From Aldehydirespirator sp965203635 (lineage in GTDB: Bacteria > Actinomycetota > Acidimicrobiia > Acidimicrobiales > Aldehydirespiratoraceae), in assembly GCA_965203635.1 (NCBI GenBank), contig OZ241903.1:992001-1056000 (forward strand): a stretch of 64,000 nucleotides of DNA, in the 5' to 3' direction. Position 1 is the first letter of the stretch; each line of letters begins with the position of its first letter. Below, piece after piece: positions 40,013 through 48,886 of this stretch. The position numbers and the translations under genes are program-made. A model generated the notes under the pieces. It was given only the letters and a program-made list of their open reading frames with translations. It made no database searches and had not been told where the DNA came from.

Positions 40013-43000
40013 CTACTCGGAGGGTGACAGGTCGATTCGGAGCCGTCCCAACTCCTCGTCGGAGAGGTTCTCGCCGAGGAACTCGACCAGTTCCTCTTGA
40101 CGAGGCTGGCCGAACGCGAGGCGATAGGCGGTGAGCGTCTTGCGCAACCGGGGCAGAGCTGTCGCCTCCTGGCTGAAGGGCATGACCGGCACAAGGCGCT
40201 CGATCTTGGCCGGTCCCTGGAACACCCAGTAAGGCACCATCTCGTCGTCTTCGTCATTTCTCTCAGCCACCGCCATGTCGAGGAGCTGTCCCCAGGGGTC
40301 GACACCCTCGGACATGCCGGCTTCCAGCAGGGCTGGCCCCAGGGCATCCGCGAGGTTGCGGCGGACGGCGTGGCTCTTGTACCGATGAACCCGTCCCTCG
40401 CGCTGCTCCAGGTCCACGGGGTTGGAGGGCAGGTTCCAATGCACGACGGCATGGCACCATAGATGGAAGTCCAGCCCCTCCTGCCCGATCGATGTGGAGG
40501 TGAGCACGAAGGGCCAGAACGGCGAATTGAACGCTCTGGAGACGGACTCGATGCGGGCCTCGCCGCCCCCGTCGAGCGTCTGGTGACCGAAAGCGACCGC
40601 GAACCGCGACCGCATCCGGTGCGGGTTCAGCTCGATGCCACCGCCCTCGGACGCTCTGCCGGGGATGTCCACCCGGTACGACGACGTGCGCAGATCCAGG
40701 GCCTCGCCGAGGCTGTCCCCCATAGCGTGGGTCGCCTCGACGCGTCGATCTTCATCGTTCAGCTTCAGATAGCCGAGCCAATCGCGAAGCACGTGCAGGT
40801 GCTCGTCGAGCACTGCTTGGAGGTGACCGGTGATGGAATGCCGCAGGACGTCGCGCCAGTAGCGGGCATCGCCGTCTTCGGCATGCGGCTCCTCAGGGTC
40901 GCTTCTCCCGCCGTCGCGCACCACTGCGGTGACCTCCGGAGCGTTGAAGAAGCCTCGAAAGGCGGCGCCGATCCACGCCGCGTTCCACAACGCATCCTCA
41001 TGATCGACGGCGAGCCCGGTCACGGAGCTGATCGCTCGTAGCGCACATTGCGCCGGCCCGCCCACCGCCAACTCGGCCAGTACCTCGGCCAGGTCGTCCG
41101 GGGGGCGGCCGAGTGCCTCAGTGCCGTAGTCCACCATGGCCCTCGCCTCGGCCACATGGGCTATTAGGCCCTGACCGGCCTTCTCTCCCTCCCAGTACCT
41201 GGCGCCGTCGGAGGCGAGCAACCAATCGGTCGCGTCCGGATGGAGTTGTCTGTCGAGGAACAGCGGTGCAGCCCAGTACCACCTCTGGTCTATGACACCG
41301 GTGGTCGGCGCTGCCCGGACCAGCGGATCGACGGCTTCTGCCATTCGGGTCTCGACATCGGCCAGCAGGTCGGAGGCGCGCCGGCGCTCGTCTTGCCCAT
41401 CCGCCTGAAGGTCTGCAGGAGGCTGCGGCCGGGGGTCTCCGAGCACTGCGAGGCTCGGGCTCGGCCACGTCAACGCGAACGCCGTCATGGCCGCCGCCCT
41501 GCGGTCGCCGACGGCCTCGCCCGCCCGGACTTCGCTGACCGCGCGCTGAGTCGTGCGAAAGGCCAGGCGCCGGCCGCCGCGACGGGCGTAGTCGGCGCTG
41601 TAGCCGTGGCCGCGGCCGGCGAAGGCGCGGCGCTCGGCTTCGAAGCTCACCAGCGAGGAGATCACCTTGGGGACGACTGTCCAGCCCGAGAAGATCAGCC
41701 GCTTCGTGAACCCGGCCGCGGCCGGCGACTCGTACACCGACTCGGCGTCGTAGTACCTCATCGACGGCGGCACCCACAGCAACTCGAAGGCGCGCTGGCG
41801 CTCAAGGTCGTCGACAAGCCATCGCAGCCGAGCGTTCTGGGGGTCGATTCGCTCGTAGGCCTCGACGTCGTCCCAGTTCAGCAGCCCGGGACCGGGATGG
41901 AGCCCCTCATCGTCGAGCCGTCCACCCTCGGCAGCCCGCGCCACGGCCTCCTTCAGCTTGTAGGCCTCCATGAAATTGACCAGATAGGGCGCCGACTTCC
42001 AGTACTCGGTGGGCTCGTGGTGCGCCACCGCCTCGGCCAGTCCGCCGACGCGAACATAGGCTCGCAGGTCCACGGGCCTCACGGCGACGGCAGTGTCGGG
42101 CTCGTCGAGCATCCCGCTGCGGTCCGGCGTGGCGGCCAACCTCTCGGTTCGGGCCATCACGCCGCGCAGTTCGTCGCCGATCTCCCCGCACAGCGTTTCG
42201 GCTCGGTCCAGTGACTCCCTGGCGGTGAGGGCGGAACGAAGGGCTCTGAACCGGTGCTGCAGGCGTTCGACCCGGGCTTGATTCCCGAACAGGAACGAGC
42301 AGGTATCCAGGAAGTCCTCGTAGTGGTCGCCCTCGAGTTCGCCCGAGATGGTGTACATGCGGTACGGGGTAGCCGACAGCAGCAGCGTCCGCGTGGCACG
42401 GCCGCTGTCGGGATCGGTGTAGTTAAAGAGCTGCTGGGCCATCTCGGCGGCCAAGCTGTCGGGTTCCGTCTGGAGCAGGTCCTTGAACCGCTGGAACTCG
42501 TCGAGCACCACAAGATCCGGTCGGAGTGAGTCCAGCCCCACCAGCGCCATTACCCGTCGCACCTCTCCGATCAGTTCCGCAAGGCGCTGGTAGAGCCGCC
42601 AGGGAATCGTCCGCTTGTAGGACAGCCCGGCCACGAGCTCGTCGAACACGGCGCGGATCGGCGGTTCGCCGGCTGAGTCTCGGGCGCCATCGGCTTCGGC
42701 CAGCCGCCTGCCGAACTCGTCGAGCGATGGAGCGATCAGAGGCCGGTACCACCGCTCCCAGTCCCGCAGCCGCTTGTTCGGGTTGCCGGACCGTATGCCG
42801 TGCCAGAAGACGCGCCGAGCCGGCCGGCTGGCCATGACCTCTGCGCCCCAGTGGGCGCGCAGGAACGCGTACGCCAGGGCGCGTTCAGGGAACGTGCCCG
42901 TCCTTCGACCGAACTGCAGGGATGTGCCCGGAGTGATCGCCAGCAGGTTGATGCCTCTTCGGGTGTCGTCGCCTTCGTCCAGCTGTGCGAGCGGAAGCAT

Positions 43001-43321
43001 CGTCAGCCGCCTCACTCCCTCGATCGGCCTCACGCCTCCGGGGGCGAGCTTGCGAACGTTCTGACGGGCGATCGCCAGATTGGAGCAGACGTAAACGATG
43101 TCGTGACGCTTGTCGCCCGTCTGACCGAGGTAATCGATGACCTGGGCTATCACGCCCTTGGCGACGTGGGTCTTGCCCAGGCCGACCTCGTCGGCCACCA
43201 GGAACCGGAGGGCGGGATCGTCGTCGGCGAACATCCGGTTGAAGGCCCAGCGGGCCGTCCGGCGCTGAAAGCCCTTCAGGTCAGCCAGAACCGCCTCGAC
43301 ATCGATGGCCTGGTCGCTCAC
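40013..43321 (-). CDS. SNF2-like helicase of a defence-type operon
   Basis: The 1102-residue protein has superfamily 2 helicase motifs: Walker A A-D-E-V-G-L-G-K-T-H at 43-52, Walker B V-L-D-E-F-Q at 272-277, motif III L-S-A-T-P-Y at 315-320, and C-terminal motifs T-S-T-S-I-G-Q-E-G-L-D-F (from 941) and E-Q-R-E-G-R-V-H-R (about 972-980). A long region (about 400-850) between the lobes is of unknown fold. The D-E-V-G-L-G-K-T and E-G-R-V-H-R forms resemble SNF2-type helicases in DISARM-like systems. The GTG start at 43321 overlaps the nuclease gene by four bases (GTGA). Confidence 0.85.
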   Translation of the reverse strand: MSDQAIDVEAVLADLKGFQRRTARWAFNRMFADDDPALRFLVADEVGLGKTHVAKGVIAQVIDYLGQTGDKRHDIVYVCSNLAIARQNVRKLAPGGVRPIEGVRRLTMLPLAQLDEGDDTRRGINLLAITPGTSLQFGRRTGTFPERALAYAFLRAHWGAEVMASRPARRVFWHGIRSGNPNKRLRDWERWYRPLIAPSLDEFGRRLAEADGARDSAGEPPIRAVFDELVAGLSYKRTIPWRLYQRLAELIGEVRRVMALVGLDSLRPDLVVLDEFQRFKDLLQTEPDSLAAEMAQQLFNYTDPDSGRATRTLLLSATPYRMYTISGELEGDHYEDFLDTCSFLFGNQARVERLQHRFRALRSALTARESLDRAETLCGEIGDELRGVMARTERLAATPDRSGMLDEPDTAVAVRPVDLRAYVRVGGLAEAVAHHEPTEYWKSAPYLVNFMEAYKLKEAVARAAEGGRLDDEGLHPGPGLLNWDDVEAYERIDPQNARLRWLVDDLERQRAFELLWVPPSMRYYDAESVYESPAAAGFTKRLIFSGWTVVPKVISSLVSFEAERRAFAGRGHGYSADYARRGGRRLAFRTTQRAVSEVRAGEAVGDRRAAAMTAFALTWPSPSLAVLGDPRPQPPADLQADGQDERRRASDLLADVETRMAEAVDPLVRAAPTTGVIDQRWYWAAPLFLDRQLHPDATDWLLASDGARYWEGEKAGQGLIAHVAEARAMVDYGTEALGRPPDDLAEVLAELAVGGPAQCALRAISSVTGLAVDHEDALWNAAWIGAAFRGFFNAPEVTAVVRDGGRSDPEEPHAEDGDARYWRDVLRHSITGHLQAVLDEHLHVLRDWLGYLKLNDEDRRVEATHAMGDSLGEALDLRTSSYRVDIPGRASEGGGIELNPHRMRSRFAVAFGHQTLDGGGEARIESVSRAFNSPFWPFVLTSTSIGQEGLDFHLWCHAVVHWNLPSNPVDLEQREGRVHRYKSHAVRRNLADALGPALLEAGMSEGVDPWGQLLDMAVAERNDEDDEMVPYWVFQGPAKIERLVPVMPFSQEATALPRLRKTLTAYRLAFGQPRQEELVEFLGENLSDEELGRLRIDLSPSE

Positions 43322-45126
43322 TGATCTGCTTCTCCGGCGGTCGCCACGTCGTGGATCATCTCCCACAACTCCGCGAAGCCCCGTGGGAGGGCGTCGTCGG
43401 CAGCCAGGTCCGACACGAGCGGATGGAGTCCGGCGAGCTTGCCGGGATCCTTCCGCATCGTCCGCAGCAGCTTCTCCAGCACCGGGAGGCTCGTCAGACC
43501 ATCCCCGTCATCGCCGGGACCCTCGCTGATCCTCTCGATCGTGTCGAGCAGGCCGAGTTCTGCGAAGTCTTCATCGAGCAGCGCCATTAGGTAGCGGAAG
43601 AATCGCTCAGCGTTCCCGATGAGGGTTCGCAGCAGGAGGCGGTCGCGGCCCTCGGGAACACCGGCGAGCGGGACCGGTACGACGAAGCTGCTCGACGTGC
43701 CGTCCTCGTGGGTCAGCTCGAACGCGAGGAAGCCGCTGAGGTTCTCCAAGCTGGTCTCGAAGCGCTCAGCGAGAGGCGCGCCTCCGGCAACCCGTCTTCG
43801 ATTGCCGCCAGACGCCAGTGGCCAGCAGTGGATCGACACGTCCTTGAGCACCGGTACCGGCTCCTCGGACCGGTAGGTGACAGCCCACGCTGAGCCGCTC
43901 TCCTCGACGTGGCCCTCGATGGCGAGGCGCGCGATGGCATGACGGTGGTGATCGAGCGACGTTTCCCCGTCCGGCTCGTCGTCGTGGCCGGGACGGTAGT
44001 CGTAGAAGTAGTCGCGCAGGCCCGGCTCGTCGTCGGTGCCGCCGCACAGCCTGTCGATGCCGAGCGCGTCGACCGGCCCTGTTAGTTCCGCCAGGATCTC
44101 GATGTTGCTGCCGAACGCAGGGCCGGTGGCGTTGGCGGAACCCAGCAACAGGCGCGCCCGGCCGTCGCTCTCGAAGGCGAAGACCTTGGCATGCAGCCCG
44201 ATGAGAGGCCGTCCGGGATCGAAGGGCGATACTCGGCCCGTGTCCCCGACGAGATCGGGTGCGCTCCCGTCGTCGAAGGCATGGACCTTCTCCACCTTGG
44301 CCAGTGAGCCCGGTTTGAGGCGGTCGATCCATTCCGGACTGCTGACCAGTTCGTCGATGCGGACCGGATGCACCCCTGTGAAGAAGTCGTCGCTCACGAA
44401 CGGTGAGATGATCAACGACCGCTCGGAGTCGGGCGGCAGCGGTAAGGGTGTGTCGGTCAGACCCAGAACGTGGACCCGTAGATCGTCGACGCCTGGCGGC
44501 AAAGCGAACTTGGTTGCGTGCAGCGCAGCCGACAGCGAGCGTACGCTCTCTCGATGGTCTGTCGAGACGCGACCTGCAGAGAGTCGAAGCAGACCATCGA
44601 ACAGTGTGCTCACGGGGGTTAGCAGCGCTCCAGCTGACTCCGTTGTCTCATCGAGACGAACCACCGTGTCCCAGCTCTCGTCGAAGGTGAGGTTGCGGCT
44701 GGCGATGAGTACCCGGAGTCGTCTCTCGGGTGGATGGCCGTCCGGCGTATCGTCCGCGGCCTCGTAGCGAAGCACCCACACCTTGGGATGCACGATGCCG
44801 CCCCGTGGAGCCGTGACGGGAACAACCGTCTGCTCCAGGAAGGCGAACGCCCGGCGCGAGGGAGGCAGCCCGATCTCGCCGACCTGGCTGAACACCGTCA
44901 GCTTGCTGGCGTGGGACTTCAGGGCGTGGATCAACTCGATGGGCTCGTAGGCATCGTCGTCGCCCTCGGAGTTGGCGCCGCGACCTGCGAGGGCCAGCGC
45001 TGCGGGCGCGGCCAGAAGTGCTTGGAGGTCCAGTGTGTACGTCACGGCCATGGCCGACTCGAAGCGGAACCCGGCCGGGGGTCGCATGGAGTCGATTAAG
45101 GTCAGTCGGTTGGCAGGTTGCAGCAT
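43318..45126 (-). CDS. Phospholipase-D-family nuclease with two HKD-type motifs
   Basis: The 602-residue protein has two PLD active-site motifs: H-P-K at 113-115 with S-R-N at 143-145, and L-H-A-K at 311-314 with G-S-A-N-A-T at 329-334. Two motifs in one chain can form a full PLD catalytic site for phosphodiester cleavage. The C-terminal third is of unknown fold. ATG at 45126 shares one base with the upstream gene's stop (TGATG), and the end overlaps the helicase. Being sandwiched in the operon suggests a nuclease acting with the helicase on foreign DNA; that role is inferred. Confidence 0.8.
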   Translation of the reverse strand: MLQPANRLTLIDSMRPPAGFRFESAMAVTYTLDLQALLAAPAALALAGRGANSEGDDDAYEPIELIHALKSHASKLTVFSQVGEIGLPPSRRAFAFLEQTVVPVTAPRGGIVHPKVWVLRYEAADDTPDGHPPERRLRVLIASRNLTFDESWDTVVRLDETTESAGALLTPVSTLFDGLLRLSAGRVSTDHRESVRSLSAALHATKFALPPGVDDLRVHVLGLTDTPLPLPPDSERSLIISPFVSDDFFTGVHPVRIDELVSSPEWIDRLKPGSLAKVEKVHAFDDGSAPDLVGDTGRVSPFDPGRPLIGLHAKVFAFESDGRARLLLGSANATGPAFGSNIEILAELTGPVDALGIDRLCGGTDDEPGLRDYFYDYRPGHDDEPDGETSLDHHRHAIARLAIEGHVEESGSAWAVTYRSEEPVPVLKDVSIHCWPLASGGNRRRVAGGAPLAERFETSLENLSGFLAFELTHEDGTSSSFVVPVPLAGVPEGRDRLLLRTLIGNAERFFRYLMALLDEDFAELGLLDTIERISEGPGDDGDGLTSLPVLEKLLRTMRKDPGKLAGLHPLVSDLAADDALPRGFAELWEMIHDVATAGEADQ

Positions 45127-46352
45127 CAGGCTCCTACTCCGGCCGCGGCGAGGTCCTGGAGGTAGGTCTTGGTGATGCCCCACCGGTAGTCGAGTTGTCC
45201 GCCGACCGGCACTTGGTTCCAGTCCTCGAGGGCGGCCCTGTAGGACAGTCGGGCCCTCTTCGACTTGAGGCGCCGTTCTCGCTCGCGGATGAGGCTGTGG
45301 ACCATAGGGTCTTCCGCGAAGTGGCTTGGATCGTCCATCACTCGCTGGACCATGTCGTCCCAGAAGTGCCGGGTCGTTCCGCTGATTCTGTAGCCGGCCA
45401 GGATCTGCCAGAACTCTCCGGGGCGGTCGGCCCAATGGCCCAATGCCCCAGATCGGCTTGAGATCAGCCGACTCCAGTCTTCAAGCTTGCCTAGTTGGTT
45501 GTCTTCGAGTTCCTTCGTGTCCCAGTCGAGTTCCCTCTTCGCTTGCCGTGCCAGCAGCACGTTGTAGACCAGTCGCGGCCCGAGGGTCACTTCCGAGAAG
45601 CAGCGGGCGTGGCGGAGGGTCTGGGTGAGCCGATTGGGCAGTTCGTGTGCTTGCAGCTCCCAGGGGTGGGCGACATCGAGCGAGAGGTTCGGCAGATCCG
45701 AGAGAGCCGCCACCAAGGTCTCTGGGTGGCGGCGCCGGATGCCGTCGGCCAAGACCTGCGCCTCATCAGGTGTCAGCTCGAAAGTGAGCTTCCTGTCCAG
45801 GAAGTTCTCCGGAGGTGCGGGAACGGCCGTCCACACTGATGTCACCAGCTTCGTCGCATTGCCGTCGTCGTCGCGTTCGGGTCGGAGTCGCCCTCTGCTG
45901 ACCGCGTGCTGCTCGTACTGGGCCATGCTGGTGCCGGGTCGCCTTATCCCCCAGGCCTCCATGCTTCCCCAATAGATGTCGCTCGGCATTCGCTTGAGTT
46001 TCTTGCCTGCTACGCGGCCGATCACCCCGTGGCCCCGCCCGAGATGCCTTAGGCAGTCGATGAGCTTGACTTCCGCCTCTCGGAGCCTGCGGGCGTGTTC
46101 GGCCGGTGGGGCTCGCTTAGCCTCTAGGTGCTGGAAGATCCACGACAGGAAGATGAAGTACCGCAACCGTGTCTGGACGGTCGAGGTGCCCGGGGCCAGC
46201 ATGTCTGAGAAGGCATCGCGCACCGTGCCGAGGCCCAGCACGTCGAGGGTGGCGGGTTCTTCGAGCGAGCGCAGCAGGGTGCTCACTCGCTCGCTGGCGG
46301 CAGCGTCGAGATCGAGCCAGCCCAGCGATGACTCCGGCGCGTAGTCGTTCAT
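45126..46352 (-). CDS. DUF6361-like protein, first gene of the defence-type operon
   Basis: The 408-residue protein starts with S-S-L-G-W-L-D-L-D and contains T-R-L-R-Y-F-I-F-L-S-W-I-F near residue 61, then G-K-K-L-K-R-M-P-S-D-I-Y-W near 115. I match it to DUF6361, a family often found beside PLD-type and helicase genes; this is from memory and would need a profile search. Its function is unknown; it might recognise the target or regulate the nuclease. It is the promoter-proximal gene and is divergent from a DUF222/HNH gene. Confidence 0.6.
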   Translation of the reverse strand: MNDYAPESSLGWLDLDAAASERVSTLLRSLEEPATLDVLGLGTVRDAFSDMLAPGTSTVQTRLRYFIFLSWIFQHLEAKRAPPAEHARRLREAEVKLIDCLRHLGRGHGVIGRVAGKKLKRMPSDIYWGSMEAWGIRRPGTSMAQYEQHAVSRGRLRPERDDDGNATKLVTSVWTAVPAPPENFLDRKLTFELTPDEAQVLADGIRRRHPETLVAALSDLPNLSLDVAHPWELQAHELPNRLTQTLRHARCFSEVTLGPRLVYNVLLARQAKRELDWDTKELEDNQLGKLEDWSRLISSRSGALGHWADRPGEFWQILAGYRISGTTRHFWDDMVQRVMDDPSHFAEDPMVHSLIRERERRLKSKRARLSYRAALEDWNQVPVGGQLDYRWGITKTYLQDLAAAGVGA

Positions 46353-46415
46353 CGCCCTGAGTCAAGCACCGATGCGCGACATCGGGCTGTGCCCGGCGGT
46401 TCTGGATGGGTCTTG

Positions 46416-46431
46416 TCATGATATCTCATGA
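46416..46431. promoter_or_regulatory. Candidate operator in the divergent gap before the defence-type operon
   Basis: TCATGATATCTCATGA holds two copies of the self-complementary hexamer TCATGA separated by TATC, giving a 16-base near-palindrome. It lies 64 bases from the DUF6361-like start and 45 from the HNH gene start, so a repressor here could act on either gene. The sequence stands out as AT-rich. Confidence 0.35.
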
Positions 46432-46475
46432 TGATTAATGGGTGCTTGTCACACCCTCTGTCTAATGTGGCAGCC

Positions 46476-47735
46476 ATGGAATCAGGGATCGAATCTGTTG
46501 AGGTTGGAGGCGCCGGGTGTGTGGGCTGTGCCGGCGATGTGGAGGTCGCGGCTCTCAGTGACGACGAGTTGGTTGAGCGGATGGCGGCGTTGGGTCGGCG
46601 GCGGGCGCGGGTGGAGGCGATGCTGGCGGAGACGGCTGCTGAGATGCATCGCCGTGATGGGGGCAGGGTTGTGGCGGCGATGATGCGTGAGCGGCTGCAC
46701 CTGTCGGCCCGCCAGGCGACCGCGGACACCGAGTTGGCCGCGTCGCTGGCTGAGTTCCCATCCACGGTGGCGGCTTGGCGCGCTGGGGAGATCACCGCGG
46801 GTCATGCTCGGGTGATCGCTCGGGTCGGTGCGGACCCGGATCATTGCGATGAGCCGGCGTTGTTGGAGATGGCTCGCGGCTATCCGGTGGACATGTTCGC
46901 CCGCATGACCCGCAGCGTGATGAAGCCGGGCGTGTCATCTGAGGAGCGCAACCGCCAGCACGAGAACCGGTGGGCGTCGCTGGTGCAGGACCCCGACGGG
47001 TCGTGGCGTCTGTCGGCGTACTTCGACGCCGACGACGGCAAGCGCGTCAGCTTGGCCTTCAACGCCATGGTGCGCACCTACCGCACCGGCACCACCTTCT
47101 ACGGGTCCGGCCCCATCCAGGGCCTCACCCCCCAGCAGCGCCGCGCCGACGCGCTGGCCAACCTGATCACCGGTGAGGGACCCCACAACCGCCCCAAGAC
47201 AGCGCTGTTGATGATCGCCGACTACGACACCGTGGCCCGCGAGCTCAAGAACCTACGTTACGACGACGGCCTGCCCGTGGCCGCCGACCAGATCGCGAGG
47301 CTGGCCGCAGATGCCAAGATCCTGCCCGCCATCTTCAGCGCCGAGGGCGACCCGCTGTGGCTGGGCAGAGCCCAACGCGACGCCAGCTTCGGCCAGCGCA
47401 TCGTGCTAGCGGCTCGCGACGGCGGCTGCGTCAACTGTGCTGCGCCCGCCGAGGGGGGCGAGCCCCACCACATCGAGTGGTTCAGCCGGGGCGGACCCAC
47501 CGACATCGACAACCTGGCCCTGCTCTGCGAACGCTGCCACCACCTCATACACGACGACGGCTGGCAACTGGACAGGGGCGGCGGCAAGCTCAAACTCAAA
47601 CCGCCGGAACGGCCGATGACGCAACCCCGCCCTCGGCCTGGCGCCGACTGCCAGAACGGGCACGACAGCCACGACAGCCGCTCCCGGCCCGATGTTCGTG
47701 TCCGGTCAGAGCGCAACCCGGTGCTGCGGACCTGA
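46476..47735 (+). CDS. DUF222/HNH endonuclease-domain protein (13E12 repeat type)
   Basis: A 419-residue protein with an N-terminal DUF222 helical region and a C-terminal HNH nuclease domain: C-V-N-C near residue 315, P-H-H-I-E-W near 328, and L-C-E-R-C-H-H-L-I-H near 348. Such proteins occur in multiple copies in actinobacteria and are suspected mobile or homing-type nucleases; their role is not settled. The codon-rich start at 46476 fits better than the upstream ATG at 46428. It borders the defence-type island and may mark its mobility. Confidence 0.8.
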   Translation: MESGIESVEVGGAGCVGCAGDVEVAALSDDELVERMAALGRRRARVEAMLAETAAEMHRRDGGRVVAAMMRERLHLSARQATADTELAASLAEFPSTVAAWRAGEITAGHARVIARVGADPDHCDEPALLEMARGYPVDMFARMTRSVMKPGVSSEERNRQHENRWASLVQDPDGSWRLSAYFDADDGKRVSLAFNAMVRTYRTGTTFYGSGPIQGLTPQQRRADALANLITGEGPHNRPKTALLMIADYDTVARELKNLRYDDGLPVAADQIARLAADAKILPAIFSAEGDPLWLGRAQRDASFGQRIVLAARDGGCVNCAAPAEGGEPHHIEWFSRGGPTDIDNLALLCERCHHLIHDDGWQLDRGGGKLKLKPPERPMTQPRPRPGADCQNGHDSHDSRSRPDVRVRSERNPVLRT

Positions 47736-47802
47736 GGGTGGCGCGCCGAAGCCTGAGGGTGGGAGTCGCGCCAGTGGGCGCAGTCGGCTGGCCGGCCTCG
47801 TG

Positions 47803-48831
47803 TCAGCGGCTGAAGATGAGCTGGAACTCCATGATTCCGTGATCCTCGACTGAGATGACTGCGATCGACGTCGGCGTGTCGACGCCGTAGTCACTGAAGA
47901 CGACCGGGCTGGAGCCGACCGCCACGATGCTCTCGCCCACCAGCTGGGCCTGCAGGTCGAAAACGGCCCGTTTGGTGACCCCCCTGATGGTGAGGGCGCC
48001 TTCGGCTGACCCCGAGAGGGCTTCTCCGTCGGCCATGCCCGCAGGCAAGTCCAAGGGCTCCACGAGCGTGAACATCGCCTGCGGGAACTCCTTGGTGTTG
48101 AGTGACCCTCGGGCATGGCTGTCGCGGTGGCTGTCGTCGGTTCGCAGAGTCGACATGGTCACCTCCACCGCAGCCGCTACCAACCTGCCGTCGCTGAACT
48201 CCATCGAGCCGGTCACATCGGCAGTGCGCCCCACCGCGGTGTTTGCGCCCAAGCCGCCGGCCAGCACCTCCTCCACACGGTAGCCGGCGAAGCTGACCGC
48301 GGGGTTGTCCAGCAGGTCGACGGCACTCTCGGCCACCTGGACGGTCCATACTCCGGAGAGGTGGGCCAGAGGGTCGATCTCCTGCTCTGCCGTTGCAGTC
48401 TCGGTGGTGGAGTCATCGCCGGTCGAGGCGTTCTCATCGGCGGCCGCATCAGGGCTGGCTTCGTTGCCGGTGCCCGCAGCGGCAACGGAGTCATCACCGC
48501 TGCTGTCGCCTGTCGTGTCGGCGGGCACTGCAGTTGTTGTCGGTGTGATTGTGGACGGCGCGGCGGTCGCCGAGGTTTCGCCGCTGCTGTCGCCTGTCGT
48601 GTCGGCGGGCACTGCAGTTGTTGTCGGTGTGATTGTGGACGGCGCGGTGGTCTCTGGGGGGTCGCTGGCTGCGTCCACGGATTCGGCTGCTTCGATCTGG
48701 GCGACGACCGATGCCAGGTCAACAGCCGCGGGTGCCTCGCCCCGCTGGAACCACCACACCAGCCCGCCCGCCGCCACGAGCCCGACGGCCGCGGCCAACG
48801 CCACTGTGATAGTCCATCCCCGTCTGCTCAT
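47803..48831 (-). CDS. YceI-family lipid-binding-fold protein with repeated linker
   Basis: The 342-residue protein has one N-terminal membrane helix (8-30), a long Thr/Ala/Asp-rich linker, and a C-terminal YceI beta-barrel (about 155-342) with G-R-T-A-D-V-T-G-S, A-A-V-E-V-T-M-S-T-L and S-V-E-D-H-G-I-M-E-F-Q-L. YceI proteins hold isoprenoids or other amphiphiles; an extracellular anchored form is plausible. The linker has two 66-base direct repeats (48497-48562 and 48581-48646, 84-base period) encoding a Thr-rich unit. It is paralogous to the next gene. Confidence 0.85.
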   Translation of the reverse strand: MSRRGWTITVALAAAVGLVAAGGLVWWFQRGEAPAAVDLASVVAQIEAAESVDAASDPPETTAPSTITPTTTAVPADTTGDSSGETSATAAPSTITPTTTAVPADTTGDSSGDDSVAAAGTGNEASPDAAADENASTGDDSTTETATAEQEIDPLAHLSGVWTVQVAESAVDLLDNPAVSFAGYRVEEVLAGGLGANTAVGRTADVTGSMEFSDGRLVAAAVEVTMSTLRTDDSHRDSHARGSLNTKEFPQAMFTLVEPLDLPAGMADGEALSGSAEGALTIRGVTKRAVFDLQAQLVGESIVAVGSSPVVFSDYGVDTPTSIAVISVEDHGIMEFQLIFSR

Positions 48832-48886
48832 GTGGGGTCTCCCCGCTGCCTCGCCGGGACAGTAGGCCCCAGCCGCCCGACGGCGG

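Noticed and set aside
38169..46352. Direct naming of the island as DISARM, BREX or Hachiman
   Set aside because: No DUF1998 protein, no BrxC/PglZ, and no HamA-like partner is present. Shared PLD and helicase types alone do not justify the name.
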